64,000 bases of DNA from Rhodothermales bacterium (GCA_958296045.1 CATQHT010000003.1:1809246-1873245); one strand, 5' to 3'. Positions 34,478 to 45,024 are shown, numbered from the stretch's first letter. The notes: generated by a model from the sequence alone, not told the origin. A program made the numbers and translations.

Positions 34478-36301
34478 GTGGACCGCAACGTAATTGTCGG
34501 CACGATTCTGATGGCTTTGGTCATCATCCTGTGGATGTGGTGGCTCCCGTCACCACAGTTGCCAGAGCCTGCCTTGCAGCCGCCACAGGATTCTTTACAA
34601 GTGCCGGCAGAGCAGCCTACGGTGGAGACAACCGAGTCAGCAGTTACACCACTCCCTGCGCCGGCGCCCGCAGCCCAGGTGATAGATACTACGGTGGCGC
34701 TCACAGGGGAAGAGCGGCATATCACAATAATACATCGCCTCTATGAGGCGGAGATGTCTACCCTTGGCGCCACCTTTACGCGCTTTTCACTGACGCAATA
34801 CCGGAAGTTCGACCAGGAAACACCTGTGGAACTGATAGGCGATGAGCCCGCGCTGGGCCTCCGGTTTCAGTCGCCAGGCGGGCGCAACCGCGATACGCGC
34901 GAATTCTATTACGAGCCCAGCCTGACCACCAACCGCCTAGATGTTCTTGATCAGCCCCGAACCCTGTCGTTTACGACGCCTGCCGGCGCTGGCTGGATTC
35001 GCAAGACCTATACGTTTACGCCAGACAGCTACGAGGTCGGCCTGAAGATTGACATGATCGAGGCCTCCTCATTCCAGTCTGGCGACGGCTATGAAGTGGT
35101 CTGGGCGGGCGCACTCCCTTTCAGCGAGGATATTAACAACCGGAAGGAGGAGATGAACCAGGTGGGAGCCTGGGCCCGCAGCGGCGGCGAGGTGGAAGGA
35201 GTAAACGTGGGCCGGCGTGAAGAGGATGACGTTTCTTTGCGCGGCGATGTGTCTTGGATCGGTGTTAAGAACAAATACTTTGCCGTTGCTGTCATCCCGG
35301 ATGTGCCGGCGCTGGAAGCCTACCTGGCAAGCTCGCGCACGGGCGATGCAGACGATCCCGATGTGGAGATTGACCTCACCGCAAGCCTCTTCATGGGGTC
35401 TCCCAGGCTCGGAGGCGACGAGTTTCGGCTGTACATGGGTCCACTAGACTACACCTATGTGCGCGGCTATGAAGGGCTGTACGGCATGGTGGATTACGGG
35501 TGGGACGGCTTTGAGTGGATCACCCGGCCACTAGCGCGCTTTGTGTTCATCCCGCTCTTCTCATTCCTGAGCTCGCACATCGCCAGCTATGGGCTGGTGA
35601 TCATAGTGTTTTGCATCCTCATCAAGCTGCTGCTGTTTCCTATTACGCGCGTCTCGTACCGCGCTATGGCTGGCATGCGTGAGCTGGCCCCGCAGATGCA
35701 GGAGATAAAGGCGAAATACAAAGATAACCCGCAGAAGCAGCAGCAGGCTACCATGAAGCTGTACAAAGAGACGGGGATGAACCCGCTTAGCAGCTGCCTG
35801 CCCATGCTTTTACAATACCCGATCATCATCGCCCTCTGGCAATTCTTGCAGCAGTCGATCGAGATTCGACAGCAGAGCTTTCTGTGGGCTCCAGACCTGT
35901 CGGCCCCGGATGCCATCCTCAGTCTACCATTCAGCATCCCATTCTATGGCGACTATGTGGCTGGCTTCACGGTACTGATGGGGGTCTCTCTGGTGATTCA
36001 GATGCGTATCCAGTCGGCGCCCACAGGCGGGATGCAGCAGAAGATGATGATGTACGGAATGCCACTCATAATTTTCGTTGTATTCAACCGGCTGCCGTCC
36101 GGGCTCAGCCTGTATTACCTCTGCTACAACATCTTCACCGCGGCGCAGCAGAAGCTCATCAACCTGGGAATCAAGAAGAAGAAGGCTAACGCTCCCCCCA
36201 AGGGCGTCATTCGTGACATTACTCCTAAGAAAGGGCGCCGGGGCAAAGCCTCCAAGGGTGGCAGAGGGAGCATGGGGGGCAAGCCCCTGCGGCGCAGGTA
36301 G
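34478..36301 (+). CDS. yidC: membrane protein insertase YidC
   Basis: A 607-residue insertase of the YidC/Oxa1/Alb3 family. An N-terminal membrane helix (IVGTILMALVIILWMWWL) is followed by a large periplasmic beta domain (about 60-350) and a five-helix core starting PLFSFLSSHIASYGLVIIVFCI, with LASAL-type loop replaced by GMNPLSSCLPMLLQYPIIIALWQF, typical of the family. The tail is basic (KKGRRGKASKGGRG). It inserts membrane proteins with or without Sec. A GTG start is used. Confidence 0.96.
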   Translation: MDRNVIVGTILMALVIILWMWWLPSPQLPEPALQPPQDSLQVPAEQPTVETTESAVTPLPAPAPAAQVIDTTVALTGEERHITIIHRLYEAEMSTLGATFTRFSLTQYRKFDQETPVELIGDEPALGLRFQSPGGRNRDTREFYYEPSLTTNRLDVLDQPRTLSFTTPAGAGWIRKTYTFTPDSYEVGLKIDMIEASSFQSGDGYEVVWAGALPFSEDINNRKEEMNQVGAWARSGGEVEGVNVGRREEDDVSLRGDVSWIGVKNKYFAVAVIPDVPALEAYLASSRTGDADDPDVEIDLTASLFMGSPRLGGDEFRLYMGPLDYTYVRGYEGLYGMVDYGWDGFEWITRPLARFVFIPLFSFLSSHIASYGLVIIVFCILIKLLLFPITRVSYRAMAGMRELAPQMQEIKAKYKDNPQKQQQATMKLYKETGMNPLSSCLPMLLQYPIIIALWQFLQQSIEIRQQSFLWAPDLSAPDAILSLPFSIPFYGDYVAGFTVLMGVSLVIQMRIQSAPTGGMQQKMMMYGMPLIIFVVFNRLPSGLSLYYLCYNIFTAAQQKLINLGIKKKKANAPPKGVIRDITPKKGRRGKASKGGRGSMGGKPLRRR

Positions 36302-36312
36302 GACGCCGGGCT

Positions 36313-37656
36313 ATGGCAACCTCCGACACTGTAGCCGCCATTGCCACCGCGCGCGGCAGGGCGGCTTTGGCGATTGTGCGCGCCAGCGGACCGGAAGCCA
36401 TTGTAGTGGCTTCACGCTGCTTCGAGGGCCAAGACCTCACGACCGTACCCGCGCATACGCTGCATGTGGGGCTGTGGCATGCGGATGACGGCACGGCCGT
36501 AGATCAGGTAGTGTGCGCCGTCTATCGCGCGCCCCGCTCATATACCGGCGAAGACATGGTCGAGGTCTCCTGCCACGGAGGCGACTATGTGGTGGCGCGC
36601 GTCCTTGATAGCCTGGTAGCCAGCGGGGCCCGCCTCGCAGCTCCCGGTGAATTCACGCAGCGCGCCTTTTTAAACGGCAAACTCGATCTGGTGCAGGCCG
36701 AGGCCGTGGCGGACCTTATCCACTCTTCCTCGGCCCGTGCGCACCGTGCTTCCATGGACAGCCTGCGCGGCCGCTATTCAGAAGCCATCGGATCGCTGCG
36801 TGACACGCTTCTGGAAGTGGCCGCGCTGGCGGAGCTGGAGATTGACTTCTCCGATGAGGATGTGGAGTTTGCGGATCGCGGCGCCTTGGCGTCGCTTCTT
36901 GCCCGCACCCAGTCCCTCCTGCGGGCAGCACTGGACTCCTTCGCGCTGGGCGTGCTCGTCAAAGAAGGCGTGCGTGTAGTGATAGCCGGGCGCCCCAACG
37001 CGGGCAAGTCCACGCTGCTTAATGCGCTGGTGGGCGAGGACCGCGCCATAGTAAGTGACACGCCCGGCACTACACGCGACACGGTCACCGCTGACCAAGA
37101 GATTGACGGGCTGCTGTTTCGTTTCACGGACACTGCAGGTCTGCATGACTCCCGGGACCTCATTGAGCAGGAAGGCGTGCGCCGCTCGCGAGAGGCGGTA
37201 CGCCGAGCGGACCTTGTGCTGTATGTCTACGACGCGGCGGTCGGATTTCAGGCCGTGGAGCAGGAGTTTGTCCGATCCATCGAGGTCGCCCCCGTACTCG
37301 TCGTCGGCAATAAGGTGGACTTAGCTCCGGTCACGCACGGCCTTGTCGTGTCAGCACTGGCGGCGCGCCAAGACCATACGGAGCTGAATGACCTGCGCAT
37401 CGCGCTCGTTCGAGCTGTTGAGAAGTGTGCGGCAGACCCGGTGAGGCTGGTCACCAGCGCACGGCATCAGGGCCATCTGGTGCGTGCTGCTGATGCGGTA
37501 GAACGCTCACTTGAGGCGCTACGCACAGGCATGCCGGTGGACATCCTTACGCTGGATCTGCGCGCCGCGCTTCACGAGCTCGGCTGCATCACAGGAGCGG
37601 TCACCACCGAAGAGGTGCTGAGCGCCATCTTTTCCAAGTTCTGTATTGGCAAATGA
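36313..37656 (+). CDS. mnmE: tRNA modification GTPase MnmE
   Basis: A 447-residue GTPase which with MnmG builds the cmnm5 modification on U34 of several tRNAs. An N-terminal tetrahydrofolate-binding domain is followed by the embedded G domain with G1 GRPNAGKST, G3 DTAG and G4 NKVD, and the invariant C-terminal CIGK whose Cys is catalytic. It follows yidC by 11 bp, so probably one operon. Confidence 0.97.
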   Translation: MATSDTVAAIATARGRAALAIVRASGPEAIVVASRCFEGQDLTTVPAHTLHVGLWHADDGTAVDQVVCAVYRAPRSYTGEDMVEVSCHGGDYVVARVLDSLVASGARLAAPGEFTQRAFLNGKLDLVQAEAVADLIHSSSARAHRASMDSLRGRYSEAIGSLRDTLLEVAALAELEIDFSDEDVEFADRGALASLLARTQSLLRAALDSFALGVLVKEGVRVVIAGRPNAGKSTLLNALVGEDRAIVSDTPGTTRDTVTADQEIDGLLFRFTDTAGLHDSRDLIEQEGVRRSREAVRRADLVLYVYDAAVGFQAVEQEFVRSIEVAPVLVVGNKVDLAPVTHGLVVSALAARQDHTELNDLRIALVRAVEKCAADPVRLVTSARHQGHLVRAADAVERSLEALRTGMPVDILTLDLRAALHELGCITGAVTTEEVLSAIFSKFCIGK

Positions 37657-37981
37657 TCGTCCTTGTTTTGCATAACGCAGAGGCTGATAAGCAATATAGA
37701 CGCAGGTACGATGTCTGGAACTAACGTAATTCGGCCCAAGTAGGAACACACATGATTACGGTAAACTGCGCAGCTAATTGCGGTTAGTGCCCAGCGTGAG
37801 GCTCAGTATAGAGCGTGGTGGCAAGTCGTCTAGGGTGCAGTAAGGCCTTGATGCCATGCAGAAACATAACCAGGTGCTCAGGGCTGTGCTTGAGCAAGTA
37901 CCCAGGGAACAGCCCTTCGCATGTATACTCTGGTAATAGATCTGCATAAGCACCGGTCGGCGCAGAGCAAAGCACGATTCG
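37657..37981. other. intergenic between mnmE and mnmG
   Basis: About 325 bp without a supported gene. Its length suggests that mnmG has its own promoter; no clear signal could be named. Confidence 0.4.
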
Positions 37982-39874
37982 TTGGCGAAGTTTGATGTCA
38001 TTGTAGTAGGCGGCGGCCATGCTGGCACGGAGGCGGCTGCGGCCGCTGCCCGCATGGGTGCGCGCACGCTGCTCATTACGATGAGCCTCGAAGCTCTCGG
38101 CCGCATGTCGTGCAACCCCGCCATAGGCGGCATCGGCAAAGGGCATATCGTGCGTGAAGTCGACGCGCTTGGCGGCATCATGGGACGCGCGTCCGACGCG
38201 GCTGGCATCCAGTTTCGGATGCTAAACCGGCGTAAGGGCCCGGCTGTGTGGGGCCCTAGGGCACAATGTGACCGAGTGGAGTACGCCACGGCGGTGCGAG
38301 AGGCGCTAGAGTCAGAAGAGCGGCTGTACTTCCGGGCGGATGTGGTGACTTCGGTGACCACCGCGCAAGGTCGCGTGACAGGCGTGGAAACGCAGCTTGG
38401 CACCACCATCCAGGCCGACGCTGTGATCCTAACCAGCGGCACTTTTATGAACGGTGTGGTCCACGTGGGTGCCAAAACGTTTGGCGGAGGGCGGATGGGG
38501 GAGCGCGCCACACGCGGCCTCACGGGATGCCTTCACCGGCTCGGATTCCAGTCTGGAAGGCTAAAGACAGGAACGCCGCCTAGAGTTGACGGCCGCTCTC
38601 TCGATTACAGCAGCCTGAAGGAGCAGACGGGCGATCCCAACCCCACCCCATTCTCCTTCATGTCGGATCAGCTGCCGCTGTGTCAGGTGAGCTGCTGGAT
38701 TACACATACCTCACCTGCGGTACATGACATCTTGCGCACGGGATTTGATCTCAGCCCCATGTTTGCTGGGCGCATTCAGGGACGCGGACCCCGGTATTGC
38801 CCTTCCATAGAAGACAAGATTGACCGGTTTGCCAGCCGGGACCGGCACCAGCTGTTTCTGGAGCCGGAAGGACTGCGCACCACAGAGGTGTACGTCAACG
38901 GGTTTTCCACGAGCCTGCCAGAGGACGTTCAGCAGCGTGCCCTGCGCCGCATAAAGGGGATGGAAGCGGTGCACATGTTGCGGCCCGGGTATGCGATCGA
39001 ATACGACTACTTTCCACCCTACCAGCTTCAGTACTCATTGGCCACGAAGCGCGTACCGGGTCTGTTTTTTGGCGGCCAAATCAACGGCACCACGGGATAC
39101 GAAGAGGCCGCGGCCCAAGGCCTGATGGCTGGCATCAATGCGGTGCGCTATCTCACTCGCGAAGAGCCCGTGGTATTGAGTCGTGCACAGGGCTACATCG
39201 GCGTATTGGTGGACGACCTTATCGCTAAGGGTACCGATGAACCTTACCGCATGTTCACGTCGCGTGCAGAGCACCGCATCTTGCTGCGCCAGGACAATGC
39301 CGACTTGCGCCTGACCGCCCTGGGCCGTGACCTGGGGCTCGTCTGCGAGACCCGCTTTGCAAGGATGCAAGCCAAGCGGGATGCCATACGTGCCACGCTT
39401 GAATCCCTCAAGAAAGTAACGGTTCGTCCCCACGAAGTGAATCCGTACCTGGAGTCTGTAAATACGCGGCCCCTGGCCAAGCCCACGCGACTGGTTAGGC
39501 TGGTACTAAGACCCGAGGTCTCCCTCAAGCCCCTGCTTAAGGCTATCGGCCAGCGATGCGCCCGTCAGGCGCCGGGTATGGAGGATGTAGCACTCCTGGT
39601 GGAAACCGATCTCAAGTACGCGGGATATGTGCGGCGCCAGAAAGAGGAAGCCGAAAGGATGAAGCGTCTGGAGTCACGCTGCATGCCGCGCGCTATCGAC
39701 TACGCAGCCCTTACCAGCCTCAGCTCGGAAGCCCGTGAAAAGCTCAGCTTGGTGCAACCTGAAACTCTGGGGCAGGCTTCCCGCATCAGCGGGGTCAGTG
39801 CAGCGGACCTTTCCGTCCTGATGGTCTTAGTTAGCCGGACCTCGCCACATGCCGCCTCAGCGGTCAGTGCATGA
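37982..39874 (+). CDS. mnmG: tRNA uridine-5-carboxymethylaminomethyl modification enzyme MnmG
   Basis: A 630-residue FAD enzyme, partner of MnmE. The dinucleotide-binding motif VVGGGHAGTEAA is at the N-terminus, with SCNPAIGGIGKGHIVREVDALGG and the FFGGQINGTTGYEEAAAQGL signature. It starts with TTG at 37982, directly before KFDVIVVGGG; no better start exists. The 3' end overlaps rsmG by 26 bp. Confidence 0.96.
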   Translation: MAKFDVIVVGGGHAGTEAAAAAARMGARTLLITMSLEALGRMSCNPAIGGIGKGHIVREVDALGGIMGRASDAAGIQFRMLNRRKGPAVWGPRAQCDRVEYATAVREALESEERLYFRADVVTSVTTAQGRVTGVETQLGTTIQADAVILTSGTFMNGVVHVGAKTFGGGRMGERATRGLTGCLHRLGFQSGRLKTGTPPRVDGRSLDYSSLKEQTGDPNPTPFSFMSDQLPLCQVSCWITHTSPAVHDILRTGFDLSPMFAGRIQGRGPRYCPSIEDKIDRFASRDRHQLFLEPEGLRTTEVYVNGFSTSLPEDVQQRALRRIKGMEAVHMLRPGYAIEYDYFPPYQLQYSLATKRVPGLFFGGQINGTTGYEEAAAQGLMAGINAVRYLTREEPVVLSRAQGYIGVLVDDLIAKGTDEPYRMFTSRAEHRILLRQDNADLRLTALGRDLGLVCETRFARMQAKRDAIRATLESLKKVTVRPHEVNPYLESVNTRPLAKPTRLVRLVLRPEVSLKPLLKAIGQRCARQAPGMEDVALLVETDLKYAGYVRRQKEEAERMKRLESRCMPRAIDYAALTSLSSEAREKLSLVQPETLGQASRISGVSAADLSVLMVLVSRTSPHAASAVSA

Positions 39875-40499
39875 CCTATTGGACACCGGCGTTCTTGAAC
39901 GCCTGCGTCATTTTGAGGCTGCCTTCTTGCGTCTTAACCGGCGGCACAGGCTCATGGCGCGAGGAGAGGATACGCATTTCTGGGAGCGCCACATAAGGCA
40001 CAGCCTAGCCCTTTGTGCGCGTCCTTTCCCCTCGAGCGCCCGTGTGGTAGACTGGGGCACCGGTGGCGGGCTACCGGCGTTGCCACTGGCTATCGCTCAG
40101 CCCTCGCTGCATGTAATAGCTGTGGACTCCGTGCAGAAAAAGGTCTGGGCGGTGCGCCTTCTCGTGCGTGAGCTGGGCTTGGATAATGTGGATACGTGGT
40201 GCGGCCGAGCGCAGGAGTATCCAGACGTAGCTACGCACAGCATAAGCCGCGCAACGGCTTGCCTGGCTACGCTTTGGCAGTGGCACCAGTGCGTGGCTGC
40301 CCCAGGCGCTCGTAATCAGGCAAGATCAGACGACACGGAGTGGGCACCTGGCCTGCTCTGCTTGAAGGGAGGCGACTTATCTTCTGAACTACATGCGCTG
40401 CGTCGGGCAGATGATCTGCTCCGCGTTACGCGGATGCCACTCGACCATATGGGACCATGGTTTCGCACCAAGGCGGTGGTACACGTTCACCGGCCGTAA
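39849..40499 (+). CDS. rsmG: 16S rRNA (guanine-N7) methyltransferase RsmG
   Basis: A 216-residue SAM methyltransferase that modifies G527 (E. coli numbering) of 16S rRNA. Motif I is VVDWGTGGGLPALPLAI, with HIRHSLAL upstream and the RAQEY (usually RAE) block downstream. The usual order mnmG-rsmG is kept, but parA/parB, which often follow, do not. Confidence 0.92.
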   Translation: MPPQRSVHDLLDTGVLERLRHFEAAFLRLNRRHRLMARGEDTHFWERHIRHSLALCARPFPSSARVVDWGTGGGLPALPLAIAQPSLHVIAVDSVQKKVWAVRLLVRELGLDNVDTWCGRAQEYPDVATHSISRATACLATLWQWHQCVAAPGARNQARSDDTEWAPGLLCLKGGDLSSELHALRRADDLLRVTRMPLDHMGPWFRTKAVVHVHRP

Positions 40500-40506
40500 C
40501 AACGCT

Positions 40507-41517
40507 ATGAATTCCAATTGGCAGGAAGATGTCCCGAAGCGGCTTGAGCGGCTTCTGGACCTGATCGCATATATCAGTGGCAAGAAAACGTTGCCCGCCC
40601 GAAAGCTGATGGCCGAGGAATTTGGGGTTACGGTGCGGACAATCTACAGGGACCTCCAGTTGTTGACCAGGCGCGGCTACATCCTGCCTGCGGGCAAGGA
40701 TAGTGGTATCGAGGTGGATGGGGAGAAGGGACGCGTGCTTCCGCTGCTAAGGTTGTCGCGGCGGCAGGCGGCCGCATTTCAGATTGGCATGGAGTTCATC
40801 AAGCTTCGCTCCGGCTCTGACATAAGGGAAGAGGCGGAAAAGGTGGCGGACAGGGTGCGGTCCGTGCTGCACGGAGCCAGCCGCGCATATTTTGATGCGC
40901 TGATAAACAGTACGGCGCTGGATCCTTACCTGCTGCATGAGGTACCGCCACACAAGCACTGGACGCAGATCACAGATGCTATCGCAACCCAGAGCAGCTT
41001 ATACCTACAATACTTCGTTCGCAGCCGCGCGGAAATCACCCGCCGTATAGTGTGGCCACTCGGCCTTGTGCTGTACTTGGATCACTGGAACCTTATTGCG
41101 TTTGATAAGGATAAGAATGACTTCCGGCAATTCACGCTCGACTATATTCAAAAGGCGGATAAGCTTGCTGCAACATTCAAGCCGCCGGATGGCTTCAGCC
41201 TTAGGCAATACTTGGCCGACCGAGCCGCAAGCAAACACGGCACCAAGGTCAAAGTGAGCTTTACCTCACCGAGCTATCCGATGGCGAGGCGTGCCATCCC
41301 CGCCAAGCCTTTGGAAGAGGTTGACGATGGCAAGCATGTCACGGTCACCTTCAACTTCGACAACCTGGAATTCCTGGCCGAGTACCTACTGCGTTTTGGC
41401 CAGGAGATCCAGGTGCTGGAGCCGGAGTCACTGCGCCAAGACATTCGTGCGGCTGCGCTGAAGGTGGCGGGCATATACGATCAGTCCCCAGAGCCAGTGG
41501 CGGGCCGCCCAGCCTGA
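40507..41517 (+). CDS. WYL-domain transcriptional regulator
   Basis: A 336-residue regulator: an N-terminal winged HTH of the HTH_11/DeoR-like type (RKLMAEEFGVTVRTIYRDLQLLTRRGY, about residues 35-61) and a WYL-type ligand-sensing domain (PLGLVLYLDHWNLIAFDKDKNDFRQF, about 180-205, with WNL in place of WYL), then a C-terminal WCX-like extension. WYL regulators often respond to DNA or nucleic-acid ligands. ATG at 40507 chosen; 7 bp after rsmG. Its 3' end overlaps mfd's 3' end by 37 bp on the opposite strand. Confidence 0.85.
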   Translation: MNSNWQEDVPKRLERLLDLIAYISGKKTLPARKLMAEEFGVTVRTIYRDLQLLTRRGYILPAGKDSGIEVDGEKGRVLPLLRLSRRQAAAFQIGMEFIKLRSGSDIREEAEKVADRVRSVLHGASRAYFDALINSTALDPYLLHEVPPHKHWTQITDAIATQSSLYLQYFVRSRAEITRRIVWPLGLVLYLDHWNLIAFDKDKNDFRQFTLDYIQKADKLAATFKPPDGFSLRQYLADRAASKHGTKVKVSFTSPSYPMARRAIPAKPLEEVDDGKHVTVTFNFDNLEFLAEYLLRFGQEIQVLEPESLRQDIRAAALKVAGIYDQSPEPVAGRPA

Positions 41518-44500
41518 TCCGACAGCTGCTGCATCAGTGCCAATGCCACCTTCATTGAAAGCACTTGCTGCACAATGGCACGCGGAACGCCGCGCTTGGA
41601 AGGCTTCATGGCATACCGGTGTCCAGTATTGTCCAAGCGCTCCATCAGCGGCTGTAACACGTATTTCCGAAAGTGTGGCACATCCATCGGCAGATGAAGA
41701 AAGAGGCGCTGGCGCCTATAGCTGACACGCGGAAGCCCTAGTTTCTGGGCATGCATCTTCATTCTCGCCGCAGCCAACAGGTTGCGAGCTTCTTTGGGAA
41801 GCGGACCAAACCGGTCCTTCAGCTCATCACGAAGGTCATCGAGCTGCTCTGGTGCGCCGATCTCGCTTATGCGGCGATAGAGCCCAAGCCGCTCCAGGTC
41901 GCTGTCCACGTAGCTCACCGGCAATGAGGCGGCCAGCTCTGTATCCACCTGTGTTTCCGTAGCTGCTGGCGGCGGTGGCTCACCATTTGATAGAGCGGGA
42001 AACTCCGCTGCGCGCAGCTCCTGCACGGCTTCATCTAGGATCTGCTGATAGGTAGACAGACCCAGGTCGGCGATGAAACCACTCTGTTCGCCGCCCAATA
42101 CGTTGCCCGCGCCACGGATGTCCAGGTCGCGCATGGCAATCTGAAACCCACTGCCAAGGTTGCTCAGCTGTTCAACCGCGCGCAGGCGCTGCCGTGCTTC
42201 ACGCGTAAGCGCATGGATCGAGGGTACCAGGAGGTAGCAGAAGGCTCTGCGATGGCTGCGACCGACACGCCCGCGTAGTTGATGCAGCTCTGCCAGCCCG
42301 AACCTATGCGCCCCGTGGATAATCATGGTGTTGGCATTAGCGATGTCAAGCCCGTTTTCAATGATTGTCGTGGACACAAGCACATCCGCTTTGCGGTCCA
42401 CAAAGGCTGCCATTGCACGCTCCATCTCTGCGGCCCGCATCTGGCCGTGGGCCACCTGAATCCGCGCGCCAGGCGCCAGCGCTTCAATCATGTCGGCGGC
42501 CTCACCAATGGAGCGCACCCGGTTATGCACAAAAAAGACTTGACCACCTCTGCTCAGTTCGTACAGGATGGCGTCGCGAATCAGTCCCTTATCAAAGGAA
42601 TGAATCTCCGTGACGATGGGCTGCCGGTTCGGTGGCGGAGTGCTGATAATGGATAGGTCTCGCGCGCCCATCAGCGAAAACTGAAGCGTTCTGGGTATGG
42701 GCGTGGCCGTAAGCGTGAGCGTATCGATGTTGACCCGCATCTGGCGCAACCGCTCTTTGACGCCTACCCCAAACCGTTGCTCCTCGTCAACTACCAGCAG
42801 GCCAAGATCTTTGAATTCCACATCTTTCGAGATGATGCGATGCGTGCCGATCAGGATGTCTACCGCGCCGGACTTCAAGTCTTTCAGTATTTGACGCGTT
42901 GCCTTGGAGGCGCGATGTCGTGAAAGCATCTCTACCCGTACAGGAAAGTGTTCCAGGCGCTCCGCAAACGTGGCTTCGTGCTGACGCGCCAACACGGTAG
43001 TTGGCACGAGCACGGCCACCTGCTTTTCGTCCTGCACCGCCTTGAAAGCGGCCCGAACGGCCACCTCCGTCTTCCCAAATCCCACATCGCCACATACGAG
43101 GCGGTCCATGGGGGCAGGGGCCTCCATGTCCCGTTTGACCTCGTGACTTGCGCTGTACTGGTCCGGCGTGTCTTCAAAAGCGAAGGACGCTTCCATCTCC
43201 TGCTGCCAGACCGTGTCAGTCGAGAAGGGGTGGCCTTTCGAAGCCTTGCGCTGTGCGTAGAGCTTTATCAGGTCCCTGGCAATGTCCTTGATCCGCTTCT
43301 TCGTTCTCCGCTTTTTGCGCTCCCACTGGCCAGAGCCCAGCTTCGTCAGCTTGGGTTGGTGACCCTCTTTGCCAGTGTACTTGTGCAGTTTGTACAGCGC
43401 GTTGACGTTCACGTAGAGCACGTCCCCTCCGGCATAGTGCACACGCACCGCTTCCTGCTCTTTGCCACGTACTGTGATGGTGCGAAAGCCGGCGAACGTT
43501 CCGACACCGAAGTCTGAATGCACCACGTAGTCCCCGGGATGCAGGCTGCGCAGCTCATGCAGGCGGATGCCCCCGTGCTGCTTTCGGCGGCGCGTCGTAG
43601 CCCGATAGTAGCGGCCGAATATGTCGTGATCCGTATATACGGCTAGGTCAGCAGATGGCAGCCTGAAGCCCTGGTGCAGCGACTCACCTACGAGCCGCAC
43701 CCACCCCTGCTGAATGGCGTCATCCAGCAGCCCCTTCAGCCGCTTTATTTGGTTGTCGCTTTCGCAGAGTATGTACGTGCTGGTTCCGGTTTCAGCATTT
43801 TCAGCCAGGTGGGCCCGCAGCAGCTTGAATTGACGGTTGAATGCGGGCTGGGCCCAAGCCCCGGCGTCAATCGTGGTAGCCGTCATTGGCTGCTCTGCAA
43901 ACGTGCCGAAATACAATCGTGGACGCACCATCAGCAGTGACTGCAGCCTGGCTCCATCCAGATACCGTTTGGCGGGCGGCACCAGTGGTGCCTTGTCTTC
44001 CGCCTGCTTATACCGCTCTGAGGCAGCCGTAAACAAATCGGTGGCCAGTGGCTCATGACGTTGGCTGTCAAACAGCACCATAAGCGCATCGGCTGGCAGA
44101 TAGTCAAACAGGGAGGCCCAGGTGGTGCGGCTCGCCTCAAAGTGCTCCAGTCGCGGTGCGATGCGTGCCTGCCGCAGTTCGCTTATTGACCGTTGGGAGC
44201 GCGGGTCAAATTCGCGCAGGGAGTCTACATCGTCACCGAAAAACTCGATGCGAATGGGATAGTCTCCCGCAAAAGAGTAGATATCCACGATACCGCCACG
44301 CCATGCTACTTCGCCGGGCTGATCCACGAACCGAACGCGCTCGAAGTCTTGGCGCACCAGGTCTTCCACCAGCTTTTGCGGCGCCACCGTATCGCCCAGC
44401 GCAATGTTGCGAGAGGCCTGCCGCACAGCACCCAATGACGGTGTGCGCTCTACCAGAGCCGGCACGCTGGTCACCAGCACGCCACATCGTTGTTCTGTAA

Positions 44501-44852
44501 GCTGCTGCAGCACATCTGCACGACGCACCAGAGGCTCGGAGCGCGTATCCTGCTCCTGGTTGTACGGAATCTGGCCACTGGGAGGAAAAAGAAACAGATC
44601 CGCGCTGGAGCCCGCGATGCGGGACAGGTCGCTGTGCAAATAGACCGCGTCTTCAGGCTCTGGGAGCACGCACATTGTGAATCGCCGGGTCACCTGCCAC
44701 AGACGGTGCAGCAGAAAGGCAGGCAGGGATCCCGCCGCACCTCGCACAATGAGGGGATCTTCAGCGCCGCTTCGAGCCCAGCGGATCAGTGCATGACAGA
44801 GGGTAGTTCTCCCGATCCTGCCAACGATATCGTGCAGCGGCAAGTCACTCAC
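41481..44852 (-). CDS. mfd: transcription-repair coupling factor
   Basis: A 1123-residue translocase that removes stalled RNA polymerase and recruits UvrA. The N-terminal UvrB-like modules are followed by the RNAP-interacting Tudor-like domain (LHPGDYVVHSDFGVGTFAGF), then RecA-like lobes with Walker A GDVGFGKT, motif II DEEQRFG, motif III TATPIPRTL, and motif VI QLRGRVGRS, and the C-terminal TRCF domain. It is convergent with the WYL regulator (37-bp overlap), so their transcripts collide at the 3' ends. Confidence 0.97.
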   Translation of the reverse strand: MSDLPLHDIVGRIGRTTLCHALIRWARSGAEDPLIVRGAAGSLPAFLLHRLWQVTRRFTMCVLPEPEDAVYLHSDLSRIAGSSADLFLFPPSGQIPYNQEQDTRSEPLVRRADVLQQLTEQRCGVLVTSVPALVERTPSLGAVRQASRNIALGDTVAPQKLVEDLVRQDFERVRFVDQPGEVAWRGGIVDIYSFAGDYPIRIEFFGDDVDSLREFDPRSQRSISELRQARIAPRLEHFEASRTTWASLFDYLPADALMVLFDSQRHEPLATDLFTAASERYKQAEDKAPLVPPAKRYLDGARLQSLLMVRPRLYFGTFAEQPMTATTIDAGAWAQPAFNRQFKLLRAHLAENAETGTSTYILCESDNQIKRLKGLLDDAIQQGWVRLVGESLHQGFRLPSADLAVYTDHDIFGRYYRATTRRRKQHGGIRLHELRSLHPGDYVVHSDFGVGTFAGFRTITVRGKEQEAVRVHYAGGDVLYVNVNALYKLHKYTGKEGHQPKLTKLGSGQWERKKRRTKKRIKDIARDLIKLYAQRKASKGHPFSTDTVWQQEMEASFAFEDTPDQYSASHEVKRDMEAPAPMDRLVCGDVGFGKTEVAVRAAFKAVQDEKQVAVLVPTTVLARQHEATFAERLEHFPVRVEMLSRHRASKATRQILKDLKSGAVDILIGTHRIISKDVEFKDLGLLVVDEEQRFGVGVKERLRQMRVNIDTLTLTATPIPRTLQFSLMGARDLSIISTPPPNRQPIVTEIHSFDKGLIRDAILYELSRGGQVFFVHNRVRSIGEAADMIEALAPGARIQVAHGQMRAAEMERAMAAFVDRKADVLVSTTIIENGLDIANANTMIIHGAHRFGLAELHQLRGRVGRSHRRAFCYLLVPSIHALTREARQRLRAVEQLSNLGSGFQIAMRDLDIRGAGNVLGGEQSGFIADLGLSTYQQILDEAVQELRAAEFPALSNGEPPPPAATETQVDTELAASLPVSYVDSDLERLGLYRRISEIGAPEQLDDLRDELKDRFGPLPKEARNLLAAARMKMHAQKLGLPRVSYRRQRLFLHLPMDVPHFRKYVLQPLMERLDNTGHRYAMKPSKRGVPRAIVQQVLSMKVALALMQQLSDQAGRPATGSGD

Positions 44853-44958
44853 TACAGGCCTTCAAATGCAGTTGGCGATGGGGCTGATGCTGCGAGATGA
44901 GCCGTGCGCTAAGATGGCTGGGGCGCCAGCGCACCATGCTATGAGTATTTATCGACAG

Positions 44959-44974
44959 TGTTTCACGTGAAACA
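44959..44974. promoter_or_regulatory. parS: parS site 1
   Basis: Perfect 16-bp TGTTTCACGTGAAACA, the ParB/Spo0J recognition palindrome. Located between mfd and the giant exported protein gene, about 34 kb from the oriC candidate. Confidence 0.93.
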
Positions 44975-45024
44975 CGCGATTTTCTCGAATGACTCGGCTT
45001 GCATCCCGCGCCATATGATGTCCT

